From contig OX578278.1 in assembly GCA_951217055.1 (NCBI GenBank), forward strand, positions 46,513,574 through 46,577,573: DNA of 64,000 nt, written 5' to 3'. The translations under genes were made by a program, and so were the position numbers. The notes under the pieces are model-generated. The model searched no databases. It saw only the letters and a program-made list of their open reading frames with translations, and had not been told where the DNA came from. Of the stretch, positions 22,501 through 34,690 are shown piece by piece (within the stretch, counting starts at the first letter, position 1; each line of letters begins with the position of its first letter). This stretch comes from Gerris lacustris. Its lineage: Eukaryota > Arthropoda > Insecta > Hemiptera > Gerridae.

Positions 22501-25500
22501 AGGTGACAGAGGAGATAAAGGTAACCGCGGAGGAAGCTGTCAAGATTGTAGGCCAGGAGACCGAGGTCAGAAGGGTGACAAAGGAGTGGATGGGAACAAT
22601 GGATTGCCTGGGCTTAGGGGTCCTCAAGGTGAGAGAGGTGTGCAGGGTGATCGGGGCGACATGGGGAATCCTGGTCGTCAAGGCTCTCCTGGATTACCGG
22701 TGACTATTATTCATTGTTAAAATAATTAAAAACATTCACATAAATAAGTAAAATAAAATACTGATAATAATGTAAAATTTGTCCAGGGTATGGATGGTGA
22801 TCCTGGACCCCCAGGAACACAAGGTGAAAAGGGAGACTCTGCAACTATAGGGGAAGACCAAATAAAACCTGGACCTCCGGGTGATACTGGCGAACCAGGC
22901 AGACCAGGACCAATGGGGCCGGAAGGTGCTATTGGTCCCCTTGGGCCAAAAGGTTCATATGGACCTCAAGGACTGAAAGGAGACAGGGTAACAACACTTC
23001 AATTACTCCTAAAAAGTATTCTTGTTCTGATATGGAACATTAATTATTCCATTCCTTACATCTTTTATTAGATAGGGAGCCTTACATCTTTTATTATTAG
23101 GGAGAAGCAGGTCGAGCCGGGCCAGACGGAATCCCTGGCCAACCTGGAATTCCTGGAACACCTGGTCAAAAGGGACTGAGTGTAAAGGGAGAACCTGGAC
23201 AGGAAGGGCGCCCAGGTGCACAGGGAGAGAAAGGTCAACCCGGTAGAGAGGGAAGTAAAGGAGCACCTGGTAAATAGTCACTTCATAATCATTGAACCAG
23301 TCATATGTTACAATAACATTTCATTATTCATAATTTAATCAATTCTATCTTATTTTTACAATTTTTTAATTATTTTGTAATTTTAGGATCGTGTCCATCT
23401 CCATCAGAATTCCTTAAAGGTAAGAAAGGTGAACCGGGTCCTAGAGGGGAGAAAGGAGAAAATGGAATAGTAGGATCCCCTGGAAGCCATGGCGATAAGG
23501 GAGAACCTGGATTTACTGTAAGAACTTGTTTATTACGATCAAGATCATAAACGCAAATATTATTATAATGTTCACACATTAGGAAACTAAAGATTCATTA
23601 CTTTTTCAACTTTTAGGGAGAACTAGGGCCACCAGGTCCTATAGGATCTCCAGGTCCAGTAGGCCCCCGAGGTCTGCCGGGACCAAGAGGAGAAAAGGGA
23701 GAGGCAGGACCTATGGGTTTTCCTGGAAAGAGCGGTGCAGACGGTATCAAGGGTAACCCCGGATTATCTGGAAATAAAGGTAAACCAATTATAAATTCAC
23801 TGTGATTTTTGAGTTTACAGTTGTGTTTAGAATTTGATTTATTTTATTTTTAATTTTCTTGAAGAGGCAAAATTTACTTCAAGAACCTCTTCAGGGAAGA
23901 AATGTGACATGAGAGGTCAACTATGAAAACCCTTGAATTACTGTACAGTGAATGAAGCCATGATGTCATCTATCTATTGATTTATAACATTTAATTAACA
24001 TTTTTTTAGTAAGCCTATTATTTATAAGAAATCATTTCTAAATATCAATTCCTATTGTAAGGTTTGAAAGGTGAGCCAGGATCTCCGGCTGTAGGACCTC
24101 AGGGACCAATGGGACTTTCAGGAGACAAAGGCGAACGTGGTCTTCCTGGCCCAATAGGAAAAACTGGCATAAAAGGAGAACCGGGTATGATTTTTTTTTT
24201 AAATAATTATTTAATCTATTAATACAATCTATTGCAACATATATATATATATTTGTTTATTTTATTTTTTTCAACTTACAGGCCTAACCGGTTTGGAGGG
24301 AGAGAAGGGCATTCAGGGTGCTCCAGGCCTTCCCGGTAGCATAGGTCTTTCTGGCCAGAAAGGAGAACCCGGGCCAGAGGGACCCAGAGGTTATGATGGA
24401 AATCCAGGAATTCCAGGATATAATGGAACAAAAGGTAAAAAAAATACTTATATTGATTAAGAAATAAAACTTTGAATCACTTAACTTTTTTAAAGTAAAA
24501 ATTCTACTAAAATTTGAAAGTACATTTTATCTTATTCAATTCAGGATGAAACAAAAGGAAAAAAACAAAAAAAAACTTAGTCTTTGATTTTCAAATGTGA
24601 TTCAGGTGAACCTGGACTGCCAGGAGACACTGGAAGGATAGGTATGGTTGGAATGCCAGGGGAAAAAGGAGAAAGAGGATTCCCTGGATCACCAGGACCA
24701 AAAGGTTACACTGGAAGAAGAGGGGACCCAGGTGAGATTACACTTGTTACTTTACTGTCCAATTCATTTCCTTATTATGTGATTAGATTTTAACGTATTT
24801 TCTTTCTAATTTTAATTTTATTAACTTTAAAAATCATTAATAAAATAATTTCTGACATTTTAGGACCTTCGGGACCAAGCGGAAAAGACGGATTTGTAGG
24901 AGAGAAAGGCGACAAAGGAAGCCAGGGAACTCCTGGGTTTAATGGACAACCGGGAGAACCAGGACCAATAGGACCTCGAGGGATTTTGGGTGACAAGGGT
25001 GATGATGGATTTCCAGGACCTGAGGGAATGGTAGGCAAACCTGGAGAGCGGGGCATCAAGGGAGAGAAAGGACTCTTTGGTCCTAAGGTTAGTATGAACA
25101 AAAATTGCATTCAGTATAAATGAAAAGCTCCTATATTCAATTCAATTAAATGAATTTCTTCATGGTATTAATATTGATTCTGTTTACTATTTAGTAGAGA
25201 GACTAGTTAATTTACACAATTAAAAATTCAGATGATTGTTTTTATTAATGTATACTTTTTAGAGTGAGTTGCCTCTTCTTGGTAACAGGTTTCTTTTATT
25301 TTTTATAAATAAACATACTATAGTTTAATTACTGAAATGCATTGTCTACAGAGCCAACAATGAACAAAAATATTAGCAATACATAATTAATAATTAAATA
25401 ATTAGGTAGCAGTGGTTGCTAAAATATATTTACACTGATTTTATTTATTTATTTCTTTTTTTTTAATTTAAATTAATTATATAGAAACAATCTATTTAGG

Positions 25501-28500
25501 GATTTAAAGGTGAGCCGGGTAGCGCTTCAGAGAAGGGACAGAAAGGTGAACCAGGTACAGGTGGATTAAGAGGCCCTCCAGGTGATGTAGGACGAGTGGG
25601 ACCCCAAGGAGACAAGGGTGAACCCGGAAGACCAGGTGCAGCACAGATAGGCCTTCCTGGGGAAAAGGGTGATGCTGGTATAGGTGGCAGACCAGGAAGG
25701 GATGGACTAGACGGATTACCAGGAGACAAAGGTGATATAGGATTCCCTGGCCCTCAAGGACTTAAGGTTTGCATAATCATTTTAATTTATACTAAATAGT
25801 GTTGTTTGTATTTATGTTTAGAGCATTAGTACCTAGACAACTTATTATATTATGGAATAATGCATACTTTTCTAAAAATATTTATTTCAATGAAATTGGT
25901 ATACCTAAAATAAAAGTACCTACTACAGTAATAATTACTTTAGCTATTACGTAATACAAATATTTTATTGTTCTTGAATAAGAACTTTAAAAAAAAATCA
26001 AAAAGCTTTAATAATGTGTTGAAAGGAAAAAACAACAACATTGTTTGTTTTGCTCAAGACCTAAACCCATTGGTAGTAAGTATGACAAACAAGTAAGTGT
26101 GATGAAAATAATATGAATATGTGATTTTTTTTACTTTCCCATATAAAGAGAAAGTATTGTGATGGCAAGAAAATTCGATTTTGATGGATTTACACGGTTT
26201 GAGGTCCCCTGAGTCCAAAAAAGTGTTTTTTTTTAAAAAATGTCTGCCTGTGCAGACGCCTAAACTACTGGGCCGATTTGGCCAAAATTTGGCATACATG
26301 TTCAGAAAAATCATATCATGAGGTGAAAACGAAAAATGAATTTTAGCTCCAAATTTGGGGGCGCTAACCCCCAAAAACTCTGAAAAAACGAGAAAAAAAA
26401 ATTATTTCCCGAAAACGGTTCCAACGATTTTGATTAAAAAATTCTAAAATGTAGTCCATTTAAATACAAATCTAACTATATAAGCCGTTTTCCAAGGAAA
26501 AATCTAGTTCCTGAGAAAATAGCTTAAAATGCGGGCAGAGAGAGGCCGGGTTCCCCACCAAGGAGAAGTTATTTTTATGATAAATTTCGATTAAATGTTC
26601 AATAATAATTAAATGTACATACAAAAAATAATAAATGGAAAATATTGGGCTAAGTAATTATGAACTCATATATGAGAAAGTTTGTCTGAGTTGTCTCGGA
26701 CCGATGTTTTTTTTTTTTATTCCGTGGGGCTTTTACACAGACCCAGACCACTTTGGTGGGTTCATTGAACATACCCAGGTAAATAACCAAAGTCTTCACC
26801 AAGCCTTCTTGTGAAATGAGAATAATATAAACAATTCCGAAATATTCTATAGCATAGGTTATAGCATGCAGCCAGAGTCTAATACAAATTTTCTAAATTT
26901 TTGCAACTGACTCAGTTGCATGACTCTCTTCATGAGCAACACCCTCGAGAATAATCCCTGCAATGGGTTCGAAACGCCGAGATTCCTCTAGACGATCTAG
27001 ATTTATTAATATTTTAATATACTTATTGTGAAATTGTAAAATGTGCAGGGTCTACGTGGTGAACCAGGTACTCCTGGAACACCAGGTATGGATGGTGCAC
27101 CAGGAATAGACGGAGCTGCAGGACCCCCTGGACCCATAGGATACCCAGGAGAGAAAGGTGATAAGGGCTTGCCAGGCCCAGCAGGTTTCAATGGAATTAA
27201 TGGAGAAATTGGACCTCCTGGTAAGTTATACTTCAAATACAATTCATAAATAGTATTAATTTGATCTGGTTGACTGTATTAGAGTATTTATTTCTTGCTA
27301 TTGTTATAATTTTAAATGGAAATTACAAATGTTACATTTCATACTTCTGTTACTTTAAAAATAATTATTTTAAACAAATAATTATCATGCTTTCCAGGAC
27401 CCGAAGGACTTAGAGGATATCCTGGACCGTTTGGAGAGAAAGGAGATAGAGGACCTGCTGGCCCTCTAATCGAAATTAAAGGAGATAAGGGTGAGCCTGG
27501 GGTACCAGGTCCAAATGGTTTTATAGGAGACAAAGGCAACAGAGGACCGCCAGGCAACATTGGCTATCCAGGAGAAAAGGGTAATCAAGGGCCTATAGGA
27601 CCCATTGGGCCTACGGGATCACCTGGCCCTGAAGGACCAGTTGGTAAGAATATATTTATATTATTATTAAATACTACAAAAATTTGTATTATTATACTAA
27701 AATCTGATAACTAAATTGTATTAAAGGTCCTGAGTGTCAAAAAGGAAATAAAGGAAACCCTGGTTTGACCATTAAGGGAGAAAAGGGTTTGCCTGGTCTA
27801 CCAGGAAAGAGAGGAAGGGACGGTAAAGATGGGCCTAGAGGAGAAAAGGGTCAGTACTTTTTATGATGTAATCTATATTTATAAAAGAACTTATAGATTC
27901 ATTTAATTTAAACGTCATCTAAATATGAAATTATGCAATTTGACAGGTGAGGAAGGTTTGATGGGAGTAAAAGGAGTAAAAGGGGATAGAGGATTCACAG
28001 GGCAGAAGGGTGCTAAAGGAGATACAGGGCCATTTGGTCCACCTGGAAACCCTGGATCGAAAGGTCGGGATGGTGAACCAGGTAGGTCAGGAAAAGACGG
28101 AGAACCTGGAATGAGAGGACCAAGAGGCGAACCTGGAAAAGATGCAGTCGTTTGGCAACAAGGACCTATGGGTGACAAAGGAGAACCTGGTAATTATACT
28201 ATTTTGGATTTTTATCATTCATTTATTAAGTTCTTAGTATGGCTATCTATAAATCTGAAATTTGAGGTTGCCATGTAACCCAAATTACAGTTTAGATTAA
28301 TTACTCATCTCCTTATAAAGATAACTCTAAACTAATTTTGTCAATAATTACACATTTTTTAAATACCCAATTTGTTTCTAATAGGTATACCTGGTAGAAG
28401 TGGAATTGATGGTCAAAAAGGTGACAAAGGTTTGACTGGAAGGAAAGGAGATAAAGGAGCAGTTGGCTGGGCTGGTAGTAAGGGAGCACCAGGAAGAAAT

Positions 28501-30823
28501 GGTATACCCGGAGCTGTTGGACCAAAGGGAGATCGTGGACTGAAGGGTGAACCTGGTGGCAGAGGTGTAATTGGAGAAAAGGGAGACAAGGGAATAATGG
28601 GTATGCATACTTTTTTTTTTGCAAAAATTCATAGTTTCTTTAATAAATTTAAAAAACACAGAAATATGTTAAATGAATTCACTAAAAAAGTACAATTTAA
28701 ATCATATATTAAACAAGTTATAAACTTCTAATTATGGTTACTTAAGGTCCACCTGGAGAGAAAGGAGACAGAGGTGAAGCAGGTAACGATGGACCAAGAG
28801 GTGTGGATGGCTTTAAAGGAAATAAGGGTGAAAGAGGTTTCGATGGGTTGAGTGGCCCTCAGGGTGAGAAGGGAGACACTGGTCCCACAGGATTGCCAGG
28901 AGATAGAGTAAATATTAGTTATATTTTATTATTTTATTAAGAATCAAAATTATTTAACTTATCAAATCATATTTAACATAACCTAACTCATATATTTAAT
29001 TTTTATTAGGGTCTGCCAGGTTTGCAAGGTATGCCAGGTTTGTCAGGCAAACCTTGCGAAATTGTCAAAGATTACATGACAGGGATCGTTATGGTTAAGC
29101 ACAGTCAATCCTCAGAAGTTCCTCAGTGCTACCCAGGACATATCAAACTCTGGGAAGGATACTCGTTACTCTACATCGAAGGAAATGAAAGAGCACATAA
29201 CCAAGACTTAGGTAAGAACCATAGGTGTTTTTTTTTTGTTTTTTTAAATTTCAATTTTTTAAAAAATATAACTAAATTTATTTGAATTTAAGGATTTGCT
29301 GGGTCATGTATAAGAAAATTCTCGACAATGCCATTCATGTTCTGCGACTACAACAATGTTTGCAGTTATGCAAGCAGGAACGACAAATCTTACTGGCTGA
29401 GCACAGATGAAGAATACCCGATGATGCCAGTCTCCGAGAGGGGCATCAGGCAATTCATTTCAAGGTACTCTTAACATGCTATTTATAAGGGAAACATACA
29501 TAGAAATCATAATTAACTATTCTTCTACGACTGATACTACAAAACTCTTTAATACATTTCACAGGTGCGTTGTTTGTGAAGCTCCAGCTAATGTGATAGC
29601 AGTCCACAGTCAGACAGTCTCTATACCTGACTGTCCAAGAGGATGGGATTCACTCTGGATTGGATACTCCTTCGTTATGGTTAGTATCACAATTGCTACT
29701 TAACATTAAACAAATTTGTTTCTTTCTCTTAACTATAATTTTGTTAAAATTAAAACTAAATCAAATAATTCTAGAAAATTTCAATAATTTGTTCAGCTAT
29801 ATATATACAGTGTGTCCCAAGATGGAGAAAAATTTTGTGTATCCTAATGGAGAAAATTTTGATATTTTTGGGGTTTTCGAATAAAGGTCATTCTTTATAA
29901 AAAAAAAACTCCTGCTTGTTCTTAAACCTCTAAAAACAAAATTTTCTTGATTTTGTGTAGGGTGTTTTTTCTTGAAAACTTTAAAAAATTACCAAGAGTA
30001 AGCTACCTTTATATTTTTTAGATATCAAAATATATTATTTAGAAAATTGGTTCAGAATTCAGAGAAAAAGTATGTTTTTCTCTTGTGATACTTGTTTTAA
30101 GGTGTAAATATTAAAATGATTAATTAGGTGATTGTTGTAATGGTAAAGAAAAACGTTGTAAGTTTCTTAATTATCTTATTATTGGGGCACTTCTTTAGAC
30201 TTTTTTCAAAAAACCAAAAATAAACAAAAACTCCTCTATTTTTTTATAGGATAGTCATTTTATCACGGTGCATGCACACTGTATATAGTAGTATACAGAG
30301 CAAGTTTATCTTAAGAAATTTACAAAGGGAAAATAAAAAATGTATGAGATGAATTTAAATTGAAGTGTGTCAAGAAATAATTATGGATAATTAGTAGGAA
30401 TCTTAATTTTACAAAGAACTTTAGTATTTTTTAAATATCATAATATATAAATGCAAAAATATTGTATTGTACTTTATATCTCTATTAGAACGTTAGGTTT
30501 TTAACACACGTTTTTGAACAGCAAGCAGAAGTAATGTACAAATTTTATATTAACTTTTTTTTTAGCATACATCGGCCGGTGCAGAAGGAGGAGGACAGTC
30601 ATTAGCAAGTCCTGGATCGTGCTTGGAAGATTTCCGAGTAGTTCCGTTTATTGAATGTAACGGTGCAAGAGGCACTTGTCACTACTTTGCTGACAAACTC
30701 TCATTCTGGCTTGCAACAATCGACGACAGGGATCAATTTGAGAGTCCACAGAAACAGACTCTCAAGGCTGGTGACCTTATATCAAGGGTATCTCGTTGCC
30801 AAGTCTGTATTAGGAGGTCATAG
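12945..30823 (+). CDS. Collagen IV alpha-2-type chain (viking-like), 5' partial
   Basis: Secreted basement-membrane collagen. The 29 exons have GT-AG borders and join in frame: 12945-13076, 13302-13544, 15331-15552, 16067-16246, 16551-16667, 17408-17572, 20985-21192, 21351-21445, 22218-22404, 22503-22699, 22787-22987, 23101-23269, 23387-23517, 23617-23779, 24062-24184, 24282-24434, 24606-24731, 24864-25087, 25500-25766, 27049-27220, 27398-27643, 27727-27849, 27947-28189, 28385-28600, 28747-28907, 29010-29211, 29293-29464, 29565-29679, 30566-30823. They encode 1,736 residues and a TAG stop. Order: cysteine-containing 7S end, long Gly-X-Y helix with the interruptions typical of type IV, then an NC1 domain. 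NC1 wording ([39 protein letters not shown]) is closer to the vertebrate alpha-2 than the alpha-1 chain. Missing: signal peptide and first exon(s). All transposon insertions seen lie in introns. Confidence 0.95.
14371..14740. mobile_element. hAT-like MITE in collagen intron 2
   Basis: A 370-bp element with inverted ends TAGGGTTGGGACATCGAT and TAGGGTTGGGGCATCGAT. It is flanked by a perfect 8-bp duplication ATTTATAC (14363-14370 and 14741-14748). These are hAT hallmarks. The subterminal regions on both sides carry many copies of the palindrome ACATCGATGT (for example 14412-14421, 14465-14474, 14631-14640), which may be transposase-binding sites (inference). No transposase is encoded. Confidence 0.9.
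15331..28907 (+). CDS. Collagen IV exons for the interrupted triple helix
   Basis: Exons 3 to 25 encode Gly-X-Y repeats rich in GEKG, GDKG and GEPG, with many interruptions. Examples are [17 protein letters not shown] (exon 4), [14 protein letters not shown] (exon 11), [12 protein letters not shown] (exon 13), GSASEKG (exon 19) and GPLIEIKG (exon 21). Helix cysteines occur at [10 protein letters not shown] (exon 10), GSCPSP (exon 13) and GPECQKG (exon 22); type IV chains use such cysteines for disulfides. NQS and NST in exon 4 are possible N-glycan sites. Many junctions are phase 1 after the first base of a Gly codon; others are phase 0. No RGD was seen. Confidence 0.93.
18890..19110 (-). repeat. 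Dispersed repeat family A, minus copy
   Basis: On the minus strand it begins ACTTTCCATATAAAGAAGTA, continues ATTCGATTTTGATGGATTTA, then TCTGTGCAGACAC, and ends near GATTTTGATTGAAATATT. It matches the plus-strand copies at 26130-26575 and 40680-41090 but lacks the middle section and the tRNA-like tail. Confidence 0.7.
19832..20217. mobile_element. Nested inverted-repeat element
   Basis: Two arms of 36 bp, nearly perfect, lie at 19832-19867 (GGTAGCGTATCTGGGGCATC) and 20182-20217 (GATGCCCCAGATACG). The interior of about 315 bp is AT-rich and non-coding. Probably a MITE inside the hAT-like element, although an intrinsic stem of the host element is an alternative. No target-site duplication was resolved. 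Confidence 0.55.
26130..26575 (+). repeat. Dispersed repeat family A, copy in collagen intron 19
   Basis: It starts CTTTCCCATATAAAGAGAAAG, continues ATTCGATTTTGATGGATTTA, GTCTGCCTGTGCAGACGCC, ACTGGGCCGATTTGGCC and TTTGGCATACATGTTCAG, and ends with GAGAGAGGCCGGGTTCCCCA. The last part resembles the T arm of a tRNA with its B box, better kept in the copy at 40680-41090. The family is likely a SINE-like or other non-autonomous element. Confidence 0.65.
29010..30823 (+). CDS. Collagen IV NC1 domain exons
   Basis: Exons 26-29 (29010-29211, 29293-29464, 29565-29679, 30566-30823). After a short Gly-X-Y tail and a linker with an extra cysteine (GKPCEIV), the NC1 domain shows all twelve canonical cysteines in two homologous halves: C at [26 protein letters not shown], then [29 protein letters not shown]1 drives chain selection and hexamer formation outside the cell. 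The MMPV methionines and the lysine of TLKAGDL lie where vertebrate chains form the sulfilimine cross-link, so that bond could form (inference). The protein ends CQVCIRRS. Confidence 0.95.
29803..30287. mobile_element. Candidate MITE in collagen intron 28
   Basis: The left end TATATACAGTGTGTCCC (near 29803-29817) and the right end GCACACTGTATATAG (30274-30287) are inverted repeats. TATACAG followed by a GTGTCCC-like word is a common start of TA-target MITEs in insects. The interior is AT-rich and non-coding. Flanking TA runs hide the exact target-site duplication. Confidence 0.5.
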
Positions 30824-31920
30824 TAAGGTAAACAAGATAATAATAATTTACCTGCTAAATTAAATTTGCATGGAACTGTAAGTTATACTTCATTCAATAA
30901 TAGTTTTATTTACTGTAAAAAGTACTATAACAAGGGAAACATTTATAAAATGCAACAACTTTATTTACTCAGTAGATATAATGCTCATTATAGATGTGCC
31001 CCATAAAACTCAGTCAAACAATTCAACATACAATTATTGTATTTTGATACAATAATTTACTCATAAGCTTTCTCAATACATTTATTTTTAATACCTATAT
31101 TGTTTAATGCTATAACCAGATTTCTCATTAATTTCATATTGGTTTTAATTTTTCAGCCAATCCAAGGTAGACAGTAATCACCGTAGCAACACAGTGCCAG
31201 ATGTTTATTTATAAGTCATTCCCTTCCCTAACAAAATTTGTACATTTTTGTTCTCTTCTACACTGCCAAATGCTCCTATAATAATTTGTACATTTGTTAA
31301 TTCTAGGTATTAATTTATATTGTTAAATTTATAATAGATGTTGAGCTTTTATTTGTTACAAATGATCTGTAGCAATAACCTATTTTAAGGTGCAATTTAG
31401 ACGTACTTAAATAGTCCTTTTTTATTATTATTGTTCGATTTTTTTTTTTTCTTTACCTGTATATAATTTATTTTGAGGCCGTTAACATTACTTGATTGTA
31501 ACTATTTTGACTTTAAAGTGCCATATACATATATTTTTAAGTAAGTAAAGTAGTCAATTTTGTTTTAAGTTAATACTCGAAAGATTTCAAGAGAAAAGTT
31601 TTTAAAAAGCAAGTTTCGTTGTTAATAATTTTTTTATAAATTTGGTTTATAAATAATTTAAGAGATTCTTTTTTTTTTTTTTGGAGCAACAATATAACTA
31701 AATTAAGAAACAGTACAAGACTGCATTGGAATAAAAACTTGTACAAATATACCATTTTATATAAAAAAAAGTTGATAGTCCTCATAAAACGTTATCGAAA
31801 ACGACAAAACGAAATTAAGATGTAGTTAATAAATACCCCTAATAAGTAAAAAGCAACTGCTTCCCTATCTGCCCTTTAATTTAAATAAACCTTTTCCAGC
31901 AAAGTTAAATAACAATAAAA
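30824..31920 (+). other. Probable 3' UTR of the collagen IV gene
   Basis: AT-rich sequence after the TAG stop. Possible polyadenylation signals AATAAA lie at 31730-31735, 31828-31833 and 31914-31919. The stop is followed at once by a donor-like GTAAGGTA-type sequence (TCATAGTAAGGTA), and an acceptor-like TTTTTCAG lies at about 31149-31156, so a spliced 3' UTR is conceivable. Confidence 0.5.
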
Positions 31921-32963
31921 TGTTTTGGATTTAAAATTACATTTGGAGAAATATTGATGCCTGAAGAAGGATTAGTAAGTAATTTACGTTTTATTTTCAT
32001 TACTTCAACTCAATATTATTAAAAAAATAAATTCAGTTCATTATCTAACTGAGACAGGCTTCAGATACTAGAACAGGCCGTGATCAGAGAACACTAATCA
32101 AAGTTAAGCTATTTAACTTTGTCTAGAAAGTTCAAGCTGATATTGTTTATACAAACTATAAAGGCAACCCAAAGAGGAAAGATAAGATTATAGGTCAATC
32201 ACCACAGAAAAAACTGAAAAAAATCATTGTTCTCAAGGTTTCTTACCAGATGTGATATCTCTTAAATTAAAACTAAATTATCTACATTATTTCTTTTTAA
32301 TTAATAATCTTTGTTACTAACAAGAATTTAGTGACTTTTAGGATTTCTTATTCAGGTACACAAGATAATTGTCACTCTAAAAATTTCTGTAAATGGGTTA
32401 TTTAAGAAGTCATCATAATACAACGTACTAAGGACAAATACCTACATTTGCAGTAATAGAGTAAAGAACAAATTGAAAAAGAAGATAACTTCATAAAATG
32501 TTTGTTTATCCTACACTGTTAAATTTATCTAATAAAAAAAAAAATGCATTAAGCCTTTAATCAAATGTCAGTTGTAATTTTTACTTGTGCAGTTTTCATT
32601 TTTAATATTTAATTTGACATAAAATTTGTATATGATAAATGAAATATTATAAATATTTTTCATAAAAAAGTTGTAATAATTCTTGGGTATGATGTAGGTT
32701 TTTGTGCCTTTTTTTATTGTAAATGCAAATAAATAAATATAAACATTTATATGTGTTCAATAATCTTAATGTATTTTTTTAACTGTCTTAATAAAAAGAA
32801 AAACGAAATATATTTATTAAACGTTGTTTAAAAAAATTTAAATACATATATAATTTACAATCCTATTCCAAATTGTTTAAATGTTTGAGAAAAATCTGTA
32901 GAGTGTAAACAGAATAAATAAAGGAGCCATATGAGAATGAAGTGAAATTCATAAATAGATTGG
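31921..32963. other. No gene recognised
   Basis: AT-rich intergenic sequence between the collagen gene and a hAT-like element. Nothing was identified. Confidence 0.45.
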
Positions 32964-32971
32964 GTTATAAT

Positions 32972-34682
32972 CAGAGACGGGACGTTTATGACTTTTATTT
33001 TTCCATTTCATGACCTTTATTCTATGACTTTTATTATCCTGTTTTATGACCTCTATTTTAGAAAATCGGTTGTTTTATGACGTTTTAGCAAAAAGTATGA
33101 CGTTTATTTTCAATGTGAAAAATTAGCCTTTTTTAGCGAAAATTTAGCGTTATTTTGGAGGGTAACAGTTCAAAAGAAATATTTCAATATTTCATAAACA
33201 CAGAATTATATTTACAATATATAATAAATAATAATTATTAGCAGAATGCTTCAACGTTGTAAAAAATAATCATATGTTGTTCAATATTATCCAGCGTTAA
33301 ATTGGCTCTTTCGTCCGTGAGTAGAATTTTAAACTTGGAAAAAGACCATTCGACGTCGGCAGATGAGCTGGGAGCAAATTTCATGCATGACACTTCATTT
33401 CATTTTTGCCCTTCAGGCAATTTCCGAACTTCTTTGCCCTTTAGTCGGGCAGCTATGGCCTTGGGGGTGTTCCCATCCATGATTCAAATTTTGATGTTTT
33501 TTTAACAAAATGGCATGAAAAAATAAACAATTTCCACACGTGTTATATATTTTTGTAATCTACTCCTTTAAAAAAAAAAAATCCCCCGTGACAGGAATTA
33601 GCCGCCATCTTGGATTCCCAGTAATTCATATCGAATTGCTATTCTTATTTTTCTATGGCCCAGCAGAAAGCACATTTTGCATATTTTTTCATATTTTTAG
33701 AAACAGCGGAAATATAGTTTTAAGGGGGGGGGGGGGGGGGGGGTACACGCGTTGAAAATTAAATTACATGGCGTTGAAAATTAAACGCTTTCCACAAGTG
33801 TTATATAGTTTTGTATCTACTCTTCAATACCTTTCATTTGATACCCCACTCAAAATTAAAAAAAAAAAAAATTAATCGCATGACGTGAGTTATCCGCCAT
33901 TTTGAATTTGAACAGCTGATTATTTTGAGTTCGTAATATTTTTCCTGTGTGTGCGTCAAAACGATCTTTAATATTGGAATTTCATGTTTGTATCTCTTTT
34001 GATTCAAAAGATATAGGAACTGTACCGACTGACAGATAGACAGACACATGAACGAAACTATAAGGGTTTCCTTTTTTGGTTTTACCAACGAAACCCAAGT
34101 AATAGAACAAGTAAAAAAAAAAACAAGTAACACGAGTAAGAAATCAAATGAGCAATTAAACATTCTAATCCCTTACCATGAATATGTACAAAATCTTAAG
34201 TTCTGGAACAGCTAATCAGGAAACTGCCCAACCCAATGGGTTTACTATTGGCTGATTGGAGAATCTATCTTGACCTTCCTGGATTCTAATTGGAATATTT
34301 GTTCCAAGAAGGAGCCGATCAGGAGCCCTAGTTTGGAATTAGGGATGACCCTCGGTGCCTCTCTAGTTGCAGGTATGCATAAGCGCATTAGTTAAGTCCG
34401 AAAGTGATCAGGGAATTAAGAGCCCAGGCCTTTCACTAAGCTGGTGTAAGGGTTTTTTTTTGAACTGCACTTTTACCTGGAACCGGACCACGAGTGTAAA
34501 ATATAAAAATTTGCTTTAACAAAAAAAAAAAAAAAAAAAACTTTTTGCAAAACATTTGACAAAAAAGGCCATTCTATGACGTTTATCCCAAGAAAACCCC
34601 ATTTTATGACGTTTATTCGAAAAATGGCTCTTTTATGACAAAATCATATGACTATGACGTTTATGACTTTTTCCCGTCTCTG
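32972..34682. mobile_element. hAT element with decayed transposase
   Basis: 1,711 bp with inverted ends CAGAGACGGGACGTTTATGA and CAGAGACGGGAAAAAGTCAT. It is flanked by a perfect 8-bp duplication GTTATAAT (32964-32971 and 34683-34690). Both subterminal regions carry repeated TATGACGTTTAT words (about 32985-33110 and 34556-34662). On the minus strand 33241-33490 encodes the remains of the hAT C-terminal dimerisation domain. A 20-bp G-run lies at 33724-33743 and a poly-A at 34521-34540. It is an internally deleted, inactive copy. Confidence 0.9.
33241..33490 (-). pseudogene. hAT transposase C-terminal fragment
   Basis: On the minus strand 33390-33241 reads through CMKFAPSSSADVEWSFSKFK, then ILLTDERANLTLDNIEQH and MIIFYNVEAFC. 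This is the classic hAT dimerisation signature (small residues, ADVE.SFS..K, DER..L...NIE, YN). Upstream, 33490-33405, is a fragment MDGNTPKAIAARLKGKEVRK with a stop between. The catalytic part of the transposase is missing. Confidence 0.8.
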
Positions 34683-34690
34683 GTTATAAT

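Noticed and set aside
22222..28624. Minus-strand frames rich in Pro, Gly and Ser across the collagen exons
   Set aside because: They are antisense shadows of Gly-X-Y codons; splice sites and conserved NC1 motifs fix the gene on the plus strand.
33302..33505. Plus-strand 67-codon gene
   Set aside because: It is the antisense of the hAT dimerisation domain, which is coding on the minus strand.
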